A stretch of DNA of 64,000 nucleotides from an uncultured Pseudomonadales bacterium (GCA_938036875.1 CALHVX010000044.1:1-64000), one strand, 5' to 3'; positions 16,893 to 26,584 are shown, counted from the stretch's first letter. Notes: generated by a model from the letters alone, not told the origin. Numbers and translations: made by a program.

Positions 16893-18077
16893 ATGCAACC
16901 CAACCCCAATATCCCTATCCAAGGTCGTTGCGCTCCCGTCTTTGCTGAGGTGGAGCGGGCCTTTCGTTATAACTTTGAGCACGACATCGAGGTTGGTGCG
17001 AGCTTCTGCGCCTATGTTGGCGGCGAGCGCGTCGTCGATCTCTGGGGCGGCCACAAAGACCGGGAGGGTATTTCCGAGTGGCAACAGAACACCCTGGTGA
17101 ATTTATACTCAACCACCAAGGGGCTGACCTGCATTGCGCTGGCGGCGCTGCTTGACGACGGGGTGTTAGAGGTTGGAATGCAGGTCCGTGAGCTATGGCC
17201 TGAGCTGCAGGCGGCGCAAGATGGCTTAAGCCTGGGGCAGATGCTGTCCCATCAAGGTGGGCTGGCTGGCTTAAGCGATGCGATCACAACAGCCGATCTC
17301 TACAACTGGCCCAAGATGATCGGCTTGCTGGAACACCAAGAACCGCTGTGGGCGCCAGGCACCAACGTGGGTTATCACGCCATGACCTGGGGTTACTTGC
17401 TAGGTGAGATGGTTCGGCGGGCGTCAGGCCAAACTCTGGCTCAAGTCTTTGCAGAACGTGTTGTCCAGCCGCTGCAAGCAGACGTTCATTTGGCCGTGCC
17501 AAGCGGCGCTGAACTGGATATCTCACCGCTGATTGGCCCTAACCATGCGCGAGACTTGCCGGCAGCCAGCGCAAAGGCCGTTGCTGCGGATGAGGGATCT
17601 GAGCCACCACCTTTAAGTGCCATGGTGATGACTAACCCGGTTGTTCGACCTTACCAAGATGCCTCGAGCGAGGTTTGGCGGCAGGCGGAAATTGCAGCGG
17701 CTAATGGTCAGGGCAATGCACGAAGCGTCGCAACGCTCTATGCAGCGGTTGCCATGGGCGACGAGAGGCCGGGCACAAAGATCGTGAGCCAAGCATCGCT
17801 CGAGGCGCTGTGCACGCCGCAAGTTTCAGCCAGCCAAACCGATCTTGTGTTGGGCTACGGATTAAACCGCGGTAGCGGCTTCATATTAAACACCAATGCC
17901 CAATACGGACCGAACCCGGCCGCTTTTGGTCATTCTGGTGCTGGTGGTTCTATTGGTTTTGCGGATCCCACCGCGCAGGTGGCGGTGGGTTATGCCATGA
18001 ATCAAATGCAACCTGGGGCGGTGGAGACCACCCGGGCAGCGCGCTTGATTAGCGCGCTTTACGATTGCTTATCCTAG
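16893..18077 (+). CDS. Serine hydrolase, beta-lactamase/esterase EstB-like fold
   Basis: 394 residues of the class C beta-lactamase/DD-peptidase fold. The SxxK nucleophile motif is STTK (residues ~72-75, in VNLYSTTKGLTC), the YxN-type position is YHA (GYHAMTWGYLLGEM), and a C-terminal FGHSGAGGS replaces the KTG box. The layout is that of carboxylesterases such as EstB, which hydrolyse short-chain esters and seldom beta-lactams. No signal peptide, so cytoplasmic. ATG 16893 chosen over TTG 16887. Confidence 0.85.
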   Translation: MQPNPNIPIQGRCAPVFAEVERAFRYNFEHDIEVGASFCAYVGGERVVDLWGGHKDREGISEWQQNTLVNLYSTTKGLTCIALAALLDDGVLEVGMQVRELWPELQAAQDGLSLGQMLSHQGGLAGLSDAITTADLYNWPKMIGLLEHQEPLWAPGTNVGYHAMTWGYLLGEMVRRASGQTLAQVFAERVVQPLQADVHLAVPSGAELDISPLIGPNHARDLPAASAKAVAADEGSEPPPLSAMVMTNPVVRPYQDASSEVWRQAEIAAANGQGNARSVATLYAAVAMGDERPGTKIVSQASLEALCTPQVSASQTDLVLGYGLNRGSGFILNTNAQYGPNPAAFGHSGAGGSIGFADPTAQVAVGYAMNQMQPGAVETTRAARLISALYDCLS

Positions 18078-18095
18078 CTGTTCTTGCAAGCGCGG

Positions 18096-18872
18096 CTACT
18101 TAGGTTTGCGGAACATCAAGGTCCAACGATCGGTATTGCCGCTCACGGACCGACGACCCACTTCGTAACGTAGCTCATCATCAGCACGGTAGTGCAAGTC
18201 TGAGTAGTCAACAAACTCGAACCCTGCAGCTTCGATCTCTTTGATCGCCTGCACTGGGTCCATGCGCCGCCTGCCTTCTGAGCTATCGCCTTCCATATGG
18301 CGACGGGTGTGGTCCACCACGCCGTAGATGCCGCCTTTCTTTAGTGCCTTGAATACTGATGCATTCATTACCGCGCGACCAGGCTCATCAAAGTTGTGCA
18401 TATTGCGAAAGGTGAGAACCATGTCCAGGCGTTTGACGTCCAGCTTCAGGCTGCGAATAGTGAAGCGAGGAGCGCCTTCGTCACGACCCATGTCGGCTTC
18501 CAAGCCGGCTACTTTGACTTTGCTGTACTTAGGCTGGGTTAACAAATACTCCTCAACGTTTTGCGTACCGATACCCACGTAAAGCTGACCCTTGTCTTCT
18601 AAGGCTGCTGCTAGCAACCGGGTGTACCAGCCGCCTCCAGGCAAGAGCTCGAGCACCCGCATGTCTTCTTTGAGGCCGAAAAACTTTAAGGTCTCTAGCG
18701 GTTTACGGTTTTTGTCCCGCGCTTTGTCTTTCTCGGGACGTTCGTCATCTGCCATTGCCGCCGTAATGGCGTCCGCCGCATCTGCGGATGCAAGCGGCGC
18801 GCACAAGCTAGCGGCTACGAGTAGCAGCATTGCTCGTAGAAAGGTTGAAAGTTGGTGTGAAGCGTTTTCCAT
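18096..18872 (-). CDS. Exported predicted methyltransferase
   Basis: 258 residues. A Sec-type signal peptide (residues ~10-30, hydrophobic AMLLLVAASLCAPLASA, cleavage likely after ASADA) precedes a class I methyltransferase-like domain with MRVLELLPGGGWYTRLLAA as motif I and a VVDHTRR segment. The family (predicted methyltransferase, COG4798-like) is recurrently exported although SAM is cytoplasmic, so the activity is open. RBS AGGGA ahead of ATG 18872. An array of 15-bp tandem repeats lies directly upstream. Confidence 0.75.
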   Translation of the reverse strand: MENASHQLSTFLRAMLLLVAASLCAPLASADAADAITAAMADDERPEKDKARDKNRKPLETLKFFGLKEDMRVLELLPGGGWYTRLLAAALEDKGQLYVGIGTQNVEEYLLTQPKYSKVKVAGLEADMGRDEGAPRFTIRSLKLDVKRLDMVLTFRNMHNFDEPGRAVMNASVFKALKKGGIYGVVDHTRRHMEGDSSEGRRRMDPVQAIKEIEAAGFEFVDYSDLHYRADDELRYEVGRRSVSGNTDRWTLMFRKPK

Positions 18873-18884
18873 GGTCTATCCCTG

Positions 18885-18944
18885 GTTTGGTGGTTAAGAG
18901 TTTGGTGGTTAAGAGTGTGGTGGTTAAAAGTTTGGTTGCTAAAA
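18885..18944. repeat. Four 15-bp tandem repeats
   Basis: Unit GTTTGGTGGTTAAGA: exact at 18885-18899 and 18900-18914; two degenerate copies follow at 18915-18929 and 18930-18944. It sits between the hydroxyacid dehydrogenase stop and the exported methyltransferase start, i.e. in the methyltransferase 5' leader. Copy number of such repeats often varies among strains. No dyad symmetry inside the unit. Confidence 0.7.
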
Positions 18945-18947
18945 GAT

Positions 18948-20003
18948 CTATCGATTTGGACCTCGATCCATTGGGACCGGCTGCCAACGCTCTAATGTGA
19001 CGCGCGGCAGCACGGTGGGGTTTACGCAGCTCATGGGCCAACGGCCTCTAAGCACTAGTGCTACCTCGCGGGCTGCGCGGCGGCGAGTCTCCGGTCGCAT
19101 GCGGGTGGTTGCAGACGCCACATGTGGGGTTACTACAACGTTCGGCATGCTAAGCAATGGGTTGTCTTGAGCGGGTGGTTCCGTTTCTAAAACGTCCAGA
19201 CCAGCGGCGGCAATCTTACCCGCTTGCAAGGCGGCAATCAGATCGTCTTCTTTGATCAGACCGCCTCGTGCCGTATTCACAATGATGGCGTGTGGTTGCA
19301 TTTGGCTTAGTGCATCCGCGTTGACTATGTGTGCGGTCTCCGCATTGAGCGGCGCATGAATCGATAAGTAATCACAACGCTCTAACAGCTCACCGTAACT
19401 CACTGGCTCCACACCTGCGCCGCTGATGGTCAGCTCGCTAACGTAAGGGTCGTGCGCAATCACCCGCATGCCAAATGCTTCTGCTCGGCGAGCCGTGCAG
19501 CGGGCTACGTTGCCAAAACCCAGTAAGCCTAAGGTCTGACCCATCAAACGTGGGCTTTTGCTAAGTAACGGGCGACCTTTGAACCAAGCGTTTTGGTGGA
19601 CAAAATCTTCCATCTCTTTCGTGCGGCGCGCGGTGGTTAGCAACAACATCATGGCGTGGTCGGCTACCTCTTCGATGAAGACGTCCGGAACATTGGTCAC
19701 CACAATGCCGGCAGCGGTCGCTGCTTTGATATCCACCATGTCCACGCCAACGCTACCAACGCCAATGACGCTGCAGCGCTTCATCTGGCTGATAATGGTG
19801 TCATCAATATGAATGCCCCAACTGGTTATGATGGCGTCGGCTTCTCTAGCGCCTTCCGCAAATTCAGCCGAGGTGTCCGCTTTAACTTCAACGATGTCGG
19901 CAATGGGGGCCAGGGCTTCAAGCTCTAACGCGTAGCGTTCTTGGATGCTTTGCGGCTTGGCAAAGGAGGGCAATTGAACCGCAACAGTTTTACGTGATGT
20001 CAT
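18948..20003 (-). CDS. D-2-hydroxyacid dehydrogenase (C-terminal binding protein-like)
   Basis: 351 residues. NAD-binding loop LGLLGFGNVA near residue 162; catalytic set Arg (NTARGG), Glu (ETEPP) and His (TPHVAS) in the expected order. The subgroup resembling CtBP/phosphoglycerate dehydrogenase-like proteins fits. The substrate is not predictable from motifs. RBS GGGAG, 6 bases before ATG 20003. It lies 16 bp downstream of the acyl-CoA synthetase on the same strand, so probably an operon. Confidence 0.85.
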   Translation of the reverse strand: MTSRKTVAVQLPSFAKPQSIQERYALELEALAPIADIVEVKADTSAEFAEGAREADAIITSWGIHIDDTIISQMKRCSVIGVGSVGVDMVDIKAATAAGIVVTNVPDVFIEEVADHAMMLLLTTARRTKEMEDFVHQNAWFKGRPLLSKSPRLMGQTLGLLGFGNVARCTARRAEAFGMRVIAHDPYVSELTISGAGVEPVSYGELLERCDYLSIHAPLNAETAHIVNADALSQMQPHAIIVNTARGGLIKEDDLIAALQAGKIAAAGLDVLETEPPAQDNPLLSMPNVVVTPHVASATTRMRPETRRRAAREVALVLRGRWPMSCVNPTVLPRVTLERWQPVPMDRGPNR

Positions 20004-20019
20004 GCTTACTCCCGTTAGT

Positions 20020-21759
20020 TTAGGTTAGCTTGAGGCTGGCCATAGCCTGCTCGCGCAGCTCGCGTTTGTAAATCTTGCCTGAAGCGATTCGTGGTAGTTG
20101 CTCGGTGTGGATGAACACATGTTCTGGGACTTTGAACTTCGCCAGCTGCCCAGTAACGTGGGCCTTGATGACATCCACCTCAACAGTTTGGCCTGGCTTT
20201 GGCATAATCACGGCGGCCAGGGTTTCACCTAAACGTTCGTCGGGCACACCAAAGACAGCGCACTCGCTAACCGCCGGGTGGTCGTAGATAACCGCCTCAA
20301 CTTCTTGGCAACCAATGTTCTCACCGCCGCGTATCACCATGTCTTTCATTCGGTCGGTGATGAACAGGTAACCTTCTTCGTCCAGGTGACCTACATCGCC
20401 TGTGTGCACCCAGCCGTTCACTAAGGTGCTAGCGGTGGCTTCGGGTTTGTTCCAATAGCCTTTGAAGTTCATGGCGCCGTGAATGCAGATCTCGCCGCTT
20501 TCGTTGGGGCCCAGCTCATTGCCTTGCTCATCGATGATTTTCACCTTGACCACCGGTGGCGTGCCTTTGCCACAACTGCGCGGGCGTAACATCAACGCCG
20601 CGCCAGAAATGGTGGTCCCTAAACCGTTGGTTTCGGTCATGCCATATCCTGTGCCCGCATCTCCATTGCTCAGCTTGTCTTCAATTTGCCTGGCGTGTTC
20701 CGGCGCCATAGCCGCGCCGCCACCACCCATGGACTTGAGTGACGAGGTATCGTACTTGCTGAAGTTTGGCGATTGGATGACTTCCCACGCCATGGTGGGT
20801 ACCCCATTAAAGGCCGTGATGCGTTCCGCTTCGATCAACTTTAACGCTTCTTCAGGGTCCCACTTGTACATACCGACCAACTTGCGGCCCACTCGGAAAC
20901 AAGACAGCAGCTGGACGTTGAGCCCGGCCACATGGAACAACGGCACCGCGAGCAACATGCTGGGGTGAGGATCGTTGGCATCTGGCGGCGGCAGCAATGA
21001 CCCAACAATGGCCGCTGCACTTTCCCAGCCCAGCAAAGCGTGAATGATGCCGCGATGGCTAGAGAGCACCCCTTTGGGGTGCGCCGTTGAGCCTGAGGTG
21101 TAGAGGATGAGCGCGTTGTCGTCTTCAGTGATCTCGATGGCCGGCATGCTGGTGGGTTGGCCACTGATGAAATCAGACCAAGGCGTGATATTGGCTGCTG
21201 TAGCATCGCAACGTACGCTGATCACGGGAACCTCGATCTTAGTGCTTTGCAGGCGATCAATGCGTTCGGCATCGGCAACGAGCAAGGTCAGACCGCTATC
21301 CTCAATCCCATAGGCCATCTCTTCACCCGTCCACCAAGCGTTCAGCGCAACCGCGATGCCGCCGTAACTGGTAATGCCCATGAAGGCGATGATCCACTCG
21401 GGGTAGTTACGCAAGGCAATACCAACTCGGTCACCGGGTTTGATGCCCCTAGCTTGTAAGGCATTCGCCACTTGTCCGGCTTGGGCTAATGCTTCGGCAT
21501 AGGTAAAACGCTCGCCAGCATAGATATAGAGATCTTGGGTTCCGAAGTCCTTGGCAGCGTCTTCGTAAAGTTGGCGTAGGCTAATGGGGGCATTAACGAA
21601 TACGGGGTAGGTGGCGTCCCCGTAGTGACGTTCCGTCATTTCGTAGGGCTGCCCCGGCGCGATGGCGTCTGTAAAGGCTGCCGCCACTTGTTCGGGTGTG
21701 GGGGCTTCGTCTGCTGGTGCGTCGGTTGGTGCGTTGGTTGGTGCTGCGGTGTTTGTCAT
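20020..21759 (-). CDS. Acyl-CoA synthetase (AMP-forming)
   Basis: 579 residues of the ANL adenylating superfamily. P-loop LYTSGSTAHPKG, A5 motif YGMTETNG, A7 GWVHTGDVGHLDEEGYL, and C-terminal catalytic Lys in ASGKIYKREL are all present, so it should be active on a carboxylic acid. An unusual N-terminal extension, rich in Ala/Pro/Thr (APTNAPTDAPADEAPTPE), is probably disordered. Strong RBS GAGGGGG before ATG 21759. Chain length of the substrate cannot be read from sequence; the neighbours (dehydrogenase, enoyl-CoA hydratase) suggest a catabolic route. Confidence 0.88.
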   Translation of the reverse strand: MTNTAAPTNAPTDAPADEAPTPEQVAAAFTDAIAPGQPYEMTERHYGDATYPVFVNAPISLRQLYEDAAKDFGTQDLYIYAGERFTYAEALAQAGQVANALQARGIKPGDRVGIALRNYPEWIIAFMGITSYGGIAVALNAWWTGEEMAYGIEDSGLTLLVADAERIDRLQSTKIEVPVISVRCDATAANITPWSDFISGQPTSMPAIEITEDDNALILYTSGSTAHPKGVLSSHRGIIHALLGWESAAAIVGSLLPPPDANDPHPSMLLAVPLFHVAGLNVQLLSCFRVGRKLVGMYKWDPEEALKLIEAERITAFNGVPTMAWEVIQSPNFSKYDTSSLKSMGGGGAAMAPEHARQIEDKLSNGDAGTGYGMTETNGLGTTISGAALMLRPRSCGKGTPPVVKVKIIDEQGNELGPNESGEICIHGAMNFKGYWNKPEATASTLVNGWVHTGDVGHLDEEGYLFITDRMKDMVIRGGENIGCQEVEAVIYDHPAVSECAVFGVPDERLGETLAAVIMPKPGQTVEVDVIKAHVTGQLAKFKVPEHVFIHTEQLPRIASGKIYKRELREQAMASLKLT

Positions 21760-21792
21760 AAGTTGCGCCCCCTCAAACGCAGATTTATTTCC

Positions 21793-23814
21793 CTAACGCG
21801 GTTTGCGTTGGGCCGGTGCGTGACGCTCGATGGCATCCAGCAGCTCTTCAATTCTAAACGGTTTGGCAAGAAATCCTTTGATGCCCGCCTTCTGCATGTC
21901 TTCACGCGATGTCTCGGCAGCAAACGCGGTGACCATGATGATGGGTAGCTCCGGTGCAAATCCAGCCACTTTCTCAGCCAGCTCGATCCCCGTCATGCGC
22001 GGCATCAATTGGTCGGTGATGACCATGCCAACGTTCTCAACTTGATCGGTGATGAAATCCAAGGCGAGGGTGGAGTCGTTGTATATGGCCACCTCGTAAC
22101 CGGTATCGCGCAGGACCTCGCCAATAAAGTTGGAGACAGACACCTCATCATCAATCACCACAATGCGCCCAGGAATATTGGCTTTGCGTGATGCAGGTGG
22201 GCGTTCCAGCGATGCATCCCCCGGTGCGCCAGGCAAATGGATCGCAAAGGTGGTGCCTTCGCCTATCGCGGAATTGACGGTTACGTGGCCCCCGTACTCG
22301 TGAACAAGATCGTTGATCAGCCACAAGCCAATGCCAGTGCCTTCACCTGGCGCGCGAGTGGTGTAGTACATCTCAAATATTTTGTTGGCCACGTCTTTAG
22401 GGATGCCGTGCCCGGTGTCGCCAACGCTTAGCACCACATGGTCATCATCTAGCTGCTCGCCACAGGTAGCGCAACGTTCGAGCTGCTGATCAAGCCTGGC
22501 CGTTATCTCAATAACCCCATTGCCGGATATAGCGTCTCGCGCGTTGATCAGCAGGTTGAGCACAATTTGTTGCAGCTGTACCGGGTCTGCGACTACTCGA
22601 GGTAACGCATCTTGGTAGTCAGTGATGATCTCGATGCTGGTTGGGATGGCAGCGCGCAGCATGCGCGAGACGTCCGTGATGGTGCCAACCAACTGCACGG
22701 GCTCCGGCTCACCGCGACGTGCTCGGGTGAAGGTGAGCATTTGGGAAATCAGGTCGCGAGCGCGATGGCCGGCAGACACCACCTCACCAAGGTATTCATT
22801 GATCTCCGGTTCTTTCATGCGTTGGCGCATGTTCATCACCAGCTCGGCAAAGCCGATGATGCTGGCCAAGATGTTGTTAAAGTCGTGGGCGATGCCACCG
22901 GCTAACTGACCAATCGCCTCCATCTTGCTGGCTTGCTGGATCTGCGCTTGCAGATCGAGGTGCTCTTGTTGGGCCAAAAACTTAGCCGTGATGTCCCGCA
23001 TAACCCCGTAGGTGCCTGAGTAATTGCCGTCCGGACCTTCGTACATACCGGTCGCCGAAAACTCCAGTCGGTGTTGGTGACCGCCGCTAGTGTGAAAATC
23101 GAATTCGTACTGTTGGGTTGCGCGTAGGTCCGTGCGGCGTTCGTTAAACCGGTTGCGGAACGCGGTGGCCAATTCGGAGTTGTCGCTTCTACTGAAGAGC
23201 TCCGTCCAAGGTTGGCCTTGTAGCTCTTGAGGTGAAAAGCCAAATATATCGCCTAACTTATTGTTAATGAAAGATATATCTCCTTTATCATCAAGCATAT
23301 AAATAAGGTCAGGAATGGCATCAACCAAAAACTTGTGCAAACGGTTGGAGTGGTCGGCGGCTTTAGCCATTTGACTGGCTTGCTGCTCAGCGGCGCTTAG
23401 CTGCAGTGCCTGGCGAACGCTAGCCAACAAGGCTTTGGTATCGGGTGGCTTGGCCAAGTACTCGCAAGCGCCTAAGCGCACCACGGGCGACACGGTGTTT
23501 AAGCTAGTTTCGCCGGTTAGAACAATGGTTTTGGTGATCAGTTTGTGCTGGTTTAGCTCAGCGAGCACTTCCAATCCGTTGGTGCCCGGCATGTTCAGGT
23601 CGAGCAATAAAACGTTGGGTGGGTTGGCAAGCACCGCAGCTAGGCCATCCGCACCGTTGTGAATCGCATCCGCCTGAATCCCAGATGCGCTCAGCAGATC
23701 AACCAGGGATTTTGCATGTGCTATGTCATCGTCTACAACCAGCACATTGCCGTCAAAAACAGTGGCGCCTTGGCCAAAAGGATCCTTAAGCGCGGGAATG
23801 ACGAGATCAGTCAC
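21793..23814 (-). CDS. Hybrid PAS sensor histidine kinase with two receiver domains
   Basis: 673 residues, soluble. Receiver 1 (residues ~23-135, phospho-Asp D72 in LLLDLNMPG), PAS (~160-280), HisKA with H310 (GGIAHDFNNI), ATPase domain (~405-530; N-box NLLINARDA, G1 DTGHG, G2 GTGIGLWL), receiver 2 (~550-665, D601 in ITDQLMPRMTG). An N-terminal receiver suggests input from another kinase, the C-terminal one phosphotransfer or self-regulation. A CxxC pair (C448, C451) sits in a short insertion before the G1 box. GTG start 23814. No response regulator adjoins it. Confidence 0.9.
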   Translation of the reverse strand: MTDLVIPALKDPFGQGATVFDGNVLVVDDDIAHAKSLVDLLSASGIQADAIHNGADGLAAVLANPPNVLLLDLNMPGTNGLEVLAELNQHKLITKTIVLTGETSLNTVSPVVRLGACEYLAKPPDTKALLASVRQALQLSAAEQQASQMAKAADHSNRLHKFLVDAIPDLIYMLDDKGDISFINNKLGDIFGFSPQELQGQPWTELFSRSDNSELATAFRNRFNERRTDLRATQQYEFDFHTSGGHQHRLEFSATGMYEGPDGNYSGTYGVMRDITAKFLAQQEHLDLQAQIQQASKMEAIGQLAGGIAHDFNNILASIIGFAELVMNMRQRMKEPEINEYLGEVVSAGHRARDLISQMLTFTRARRGEPEPVQLVGTITDVSRMLRAAIPTSIEIITDYQDALPRVVADPVQLQQIVLNLLINARDAISGNGVIEITARLDQQLERCATCGEQLDDDHVVLSVGDTGHGIPKDVANKIFEMYYTTRAPGEGTGIGLWLINDLVHEYGGHVTVNSAIGEGTTFAIHLPGAPGDASLERPPASRKANIPGRIVVIDDEVSVSNFIGEVLRDTGYEVAIYNDSTLALDFITDQVENVGMVITDQLMPRMTGIELAEKVAGFAPELPIIMVTAFAAETSREDMQKAGIKGFLAKPFRIEELLDAIERHAPAQRKPR

Positions 23815-23937
23815 AAATCTTTTCCTCAGATGAGAATTGGCTAGCGTTGGCGTACTCTAGCAGTGCTGTTGCCGGACACCAAGGTACAGCACTTAATAGA
23901 CATTATCGTTAATCAGTTAGGGGCTTGGATCGGTCTT

Positions 23938-24765
23938 ATGGAAGCGAACAGGGAAGCAAACTACGAGCAGATTTTAGTCAGCGAAGAAAACGCGGTGGCC
24001 ACGATCACGTTAAATCGTCCAGAGCGGATGAACGCCTGGACCTATCAAATGCACGATGAGCTAACCCGGGCGATTAACAGTGCCAACGCGGATCCAGACA
24101 TTGGCGCCTTGGTTATTACCGGTGCCGGACGGGCATTTTGCGCCGGTGCGGATATTGGCGATGTCTTTGCCAAGCAGCAAGAGTCGGGTGGCGAGTCTGC
24201 TCGAGGTGGGGTTGCCGGTGATTGGGTGGCGTTGCTTAGACGCTCCAAGCCCATCATTGCAGCCGTTAACGGCGCTAGCATTGGCGTAGGTGCCACCATG
24301 ATCCTGCCTTGCGATGTCATTATGGCCTCAAGCGCCGCCAAGATCGGCTTAGGCTTCATCAAGATGGGGGTGGTGCCCGAGTTGGCTAGCTCGCATTTCT
24401 TGGTCCAGCGCATGGGCTTTGGACGGGCCAGCGAGATGTGCCTGTCCGGGCGTCTTTATCCTGGCACCGAGGCGCAAGAGCAAGGCTTGGTTGATCGGCT
24501 AGTGGAGCCTGATCAGTTAGTTGCTGCCGCGCAAGCGCTGGCTGGGGAGATTGCCCAGAATCCAGCTCCCCAGTTGCTCTGGATCAAACAATTGCTTACA
24601 GAAAATGGCTCCGAAACGGATTTGCAGCAGGTGCAAGCCCGAGAGATGGCATTGCTCCAGCAAGCCTATGACTCAGTGGAACACAAAGAAGCCATATCCG
24701 CTTTTATGGAGAAACGCACCCCAGATTTTCGTGCGGCAGCCGCCTCAAGCAAGCCGAAGAGTTGA
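23938..24765 (+). CDS. Enoyl-CoA hydratase/isomerase family protein
   Basis: 275 residues of the crotonase superfamily. The oxyanion-hole segment is GAGRAFCAGADIGDVF; the second is NGASIGVGATMILPCD. A Glu in MGVVPELASS occupies the position of the second catalytic acid of crotonases, while the first acid position is less clear (GVGATM), so isomerase or hydratase cannot be distinguished. ATG 23938 chosen; the frame continues to TTG 23863, but the family begins near residue 8 of this protein. Divergent from the hybrid kinase. Confidence 0.86.
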   Translation: MEANREANYEQILVSEENAVATITLNRPERMNAWTYQMHDELTRAINSANADPDIGALVITGAGRAFCAGADIGDVFAKQQESGGESARGGVAGDWVALLRRSKPIIAAVNGASIGVGATMILPCDVIMASSAAKIGLGFIKMGVVPELASSHFLVQRMGFGRASEMCLSGRLYPGTEAQEQGLVDRLVEPDQLVAAAQALAGEIAQNPAPQLLWIKQLLTENGSETDLQQVQAREMALLQQAYDSVEHKEAISAFMEKRTPDFRAAAASSKPKS

Positions 24766-24795
24766 GTGGTTGAACCTATATTTGAGTAACTTCGT

Positions 24796-26226
24796 TTGAA
24801 CGATCTTGGCGATTGGGTTCAGCTACATTGGGTTGAACTGGCTTGTTTGGCCGCCGGTTGGTTGCTGGCAGTGTTGGTTCTGTCCATACGCCACAACGCC
24901 AACGTCAGGCGCAGCTATGCGTTGGGCCAGGCGCAAGGTGAACAACAGCAAGACCTTGCCCAGCAGCAGCACGACCTGACCATGGAACGTCGGTTACGGG
25001 AGCTGTCGTTGTTGCAGGGGCGTCACCAAATGCTCGAGGCAGAGCACGAACTCTTAGTGGACAGCGCTGCGCGGCAACAAGCCCAGCTAAGCCAGGCGCA
25101 AGCCGATTTAGCCGCAACCACCGCAAGGCTCGAAACCGAGCGGCTAGGCTTTGCGGAAAAGCAAAAGGTCTTTGCGGAATCTAGCGCGACGCTCAAACAA
25201 GAGTTTCAAGGATTAGCCCAACAAGTCTTTGCCAGCCAAGGTCAGTCACAGGACCAGCGGCTTAGCACCTTGCTACAGCCGTTTCGCGATCAGCTTGGCG
25301 ACTTTCGTAAGCGCGTTGATGAGGTCCATCAAAGCGAAACCAAAGATAGGGCGTCATTGCTTGCGCAGATGCAGCATCTGCAGTCCGCTAGCGAAAGCTT
25401 GAACCTCGAAGCGGGTAACCTCGCCAAAGCCTTAAAGGGGGACAAGAAGCTTCAGGGCAACTGGGGTGAATTAGTGTTGGAGAGGGTGCTCGAAGATTCA
25501 GGGCTACGGCTCAATGAAGATTACTTGCTGCAGCCGGCTCGGCGCTCGCCAGCAGGAGAGTTAAAGCGGCCAGACGCCATTGTGCGCCTACCGGATAATA
25601 AAGACGTCATTGTTGACTCTAAGGTGTCCTTAAATGCTTATGAGAGGGCGCTGCTAGCAACGGATGAAGCGGTTCGCAACGCTGCACTCGCCGAGCACGT
25701 GGGTAATCTGCGCAGCCACGTGAAGCGTCTATCGGCCCAAGATTACTCCGATCTAAGCGACGTACGGTCACTCGACTTTGTTTTGATGTTTGTCCCCATA
25801 GAGTCGGCGTTTGCGCTGGCAATGGAGCACGACCCTAAACTCTTTACCGACGCTTTTACCCAACGCGTAGTGCTGGTTTCACCCTCAACCTTGATGTTGT
25901 GCCTACGCATCATTCACAACCTTTGGCGATTTGAAAACCAAGACCGCAACGCTCAAGAGATTGCCCGGCGAGCGGGTGCTTTGTATGACAAGCTACGGGG
26001 CTTGGTTCAGGACATTGACCTACTGGGCAAACAGCTGCAGAGCCTGCATGGCACCTACGACGCGATCAGCGTCAAACTGGTCTCTGGGCGGGGCAATTTG
26101 GTCGGTCAAGCAGAACGCTTCCGAGAGTTAGGGGCGGCCGTCAAGAAACCTATCGATATCAGCACTCTAGATACCTTGGCCCAAGATATCGATGAGGTGG
26201 TGTTACCCGAGGTTAAACCCGACTAG
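24796..26226 (+). CDS. rmuC: DNA recombination protein RmuC
   Basis: 476 residues. An N-terminal membrane helix (residues ~9-27), a coiled coil rich in Gln/Ala/Glu (~45-170), then the RmuC domain with GNWGELVLERVLEDSGL, DAIVRLPD and VIVDSKVSLNAYE. RmuC limits inversions and other rearrangements at repeats; it is thought to be nuclease-like. TTG start at 24796, 30 bases after the enoyl-CoA hydratase stop; weak RBS. Confidence 0.92.
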   Translation: MNDLGDWVQLHWVELACLAAGWLLAVLVLSIRHNANVRRSYALGQAQGEQQQDLAQQQHDLTMERRLRELSLLQGRHQMLEAEHELLVDSAARQQAQLSQAQADLAATTARLETERLGFAEKQKVFAESSATLKQEFQGLAQQVFASQGQSQDQRLSTLLQPFRDQLGDFRKRVDEVHQSETKDRASLLAQMQHLQSASESLNLEAGNLAKALKGDKKLQGNWGELVLERVLEDSGLRLNEDYLLQPARRSPAGELKRPDAIVRLPDNKDVIVDSKVSLNAYERALLATDEAVRNAALAEHVGNLRSHVKRLSAQDYSDLSDVRSLDFVLMFVPIESAFALAMEHDPKLFTDAFTQRVVLVSPSTLMLCLRIIHNLWRFENQDRNAQEIARRAGALYDKLRGLVQDIDLLGKQLQSLHGTYDAISVKLVSGRGNLVGQAERFRELGAAVKKPIDISTLDTLAQDIDEVVLPEVKPD

Positions 26227-26389
26227 CCTAATCTGAGCAGTTAGCACCCTCAAACTGTCCACCTGTTCTCAAAATTTTAGCCTTAAAGTTAAGGTCGCGA
26301 TGAGAACCGCTAGAACTTACGGAGGTATCACAGAACCAAAATTTGAGAGCGCGTAAATTGTTTGTCTTGAGCCAAAGAGAGGACAGCAG

Positions 26390-26584
26390 ATGCTGGTTTT
26401 AACCCGGCGAGCCGGCGAATCCATAATGATCGACAACGATATTGAGCTAAAAGTGCTCAAGATTCGCGGCAGTCAGGTCCACCTTGGCATCGACGCTCCC
26501 AAAAAAGCGACCGTACACCGTAAAGAGGTTTGGCTGAGAATTCACGGCGAACCCCAGGCTGCCGGTTACTCCGAGCAAGCCTAG
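26390..26584 (+). CDS. csrA: Carbon storage regulator CsrA
   Basis: 64 residues; all of CsrA is present (MLVLTRRAGESIMI, VKVLKIRGSQVHLGIDAPK-like core, VHRKEVW). RNA-binding dimer that acts at GGA motifs to control translation and stability. Arg at the RNA-binding RR (positions 6-7) and R44-equivalent HRKE are intact. ATG 26390 has an AGAGAGGA region upstream. It is followed 24 bases on by a strong intrinsic terminator, so it is the last gene of its transcript. Confidence 0.97.
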   Translation: MLVLTRRAGESIMIDNDIELKVLKIRGSQVHLGIDAPKKATVHRKEVWLRIHGEPQAAGYSEQA

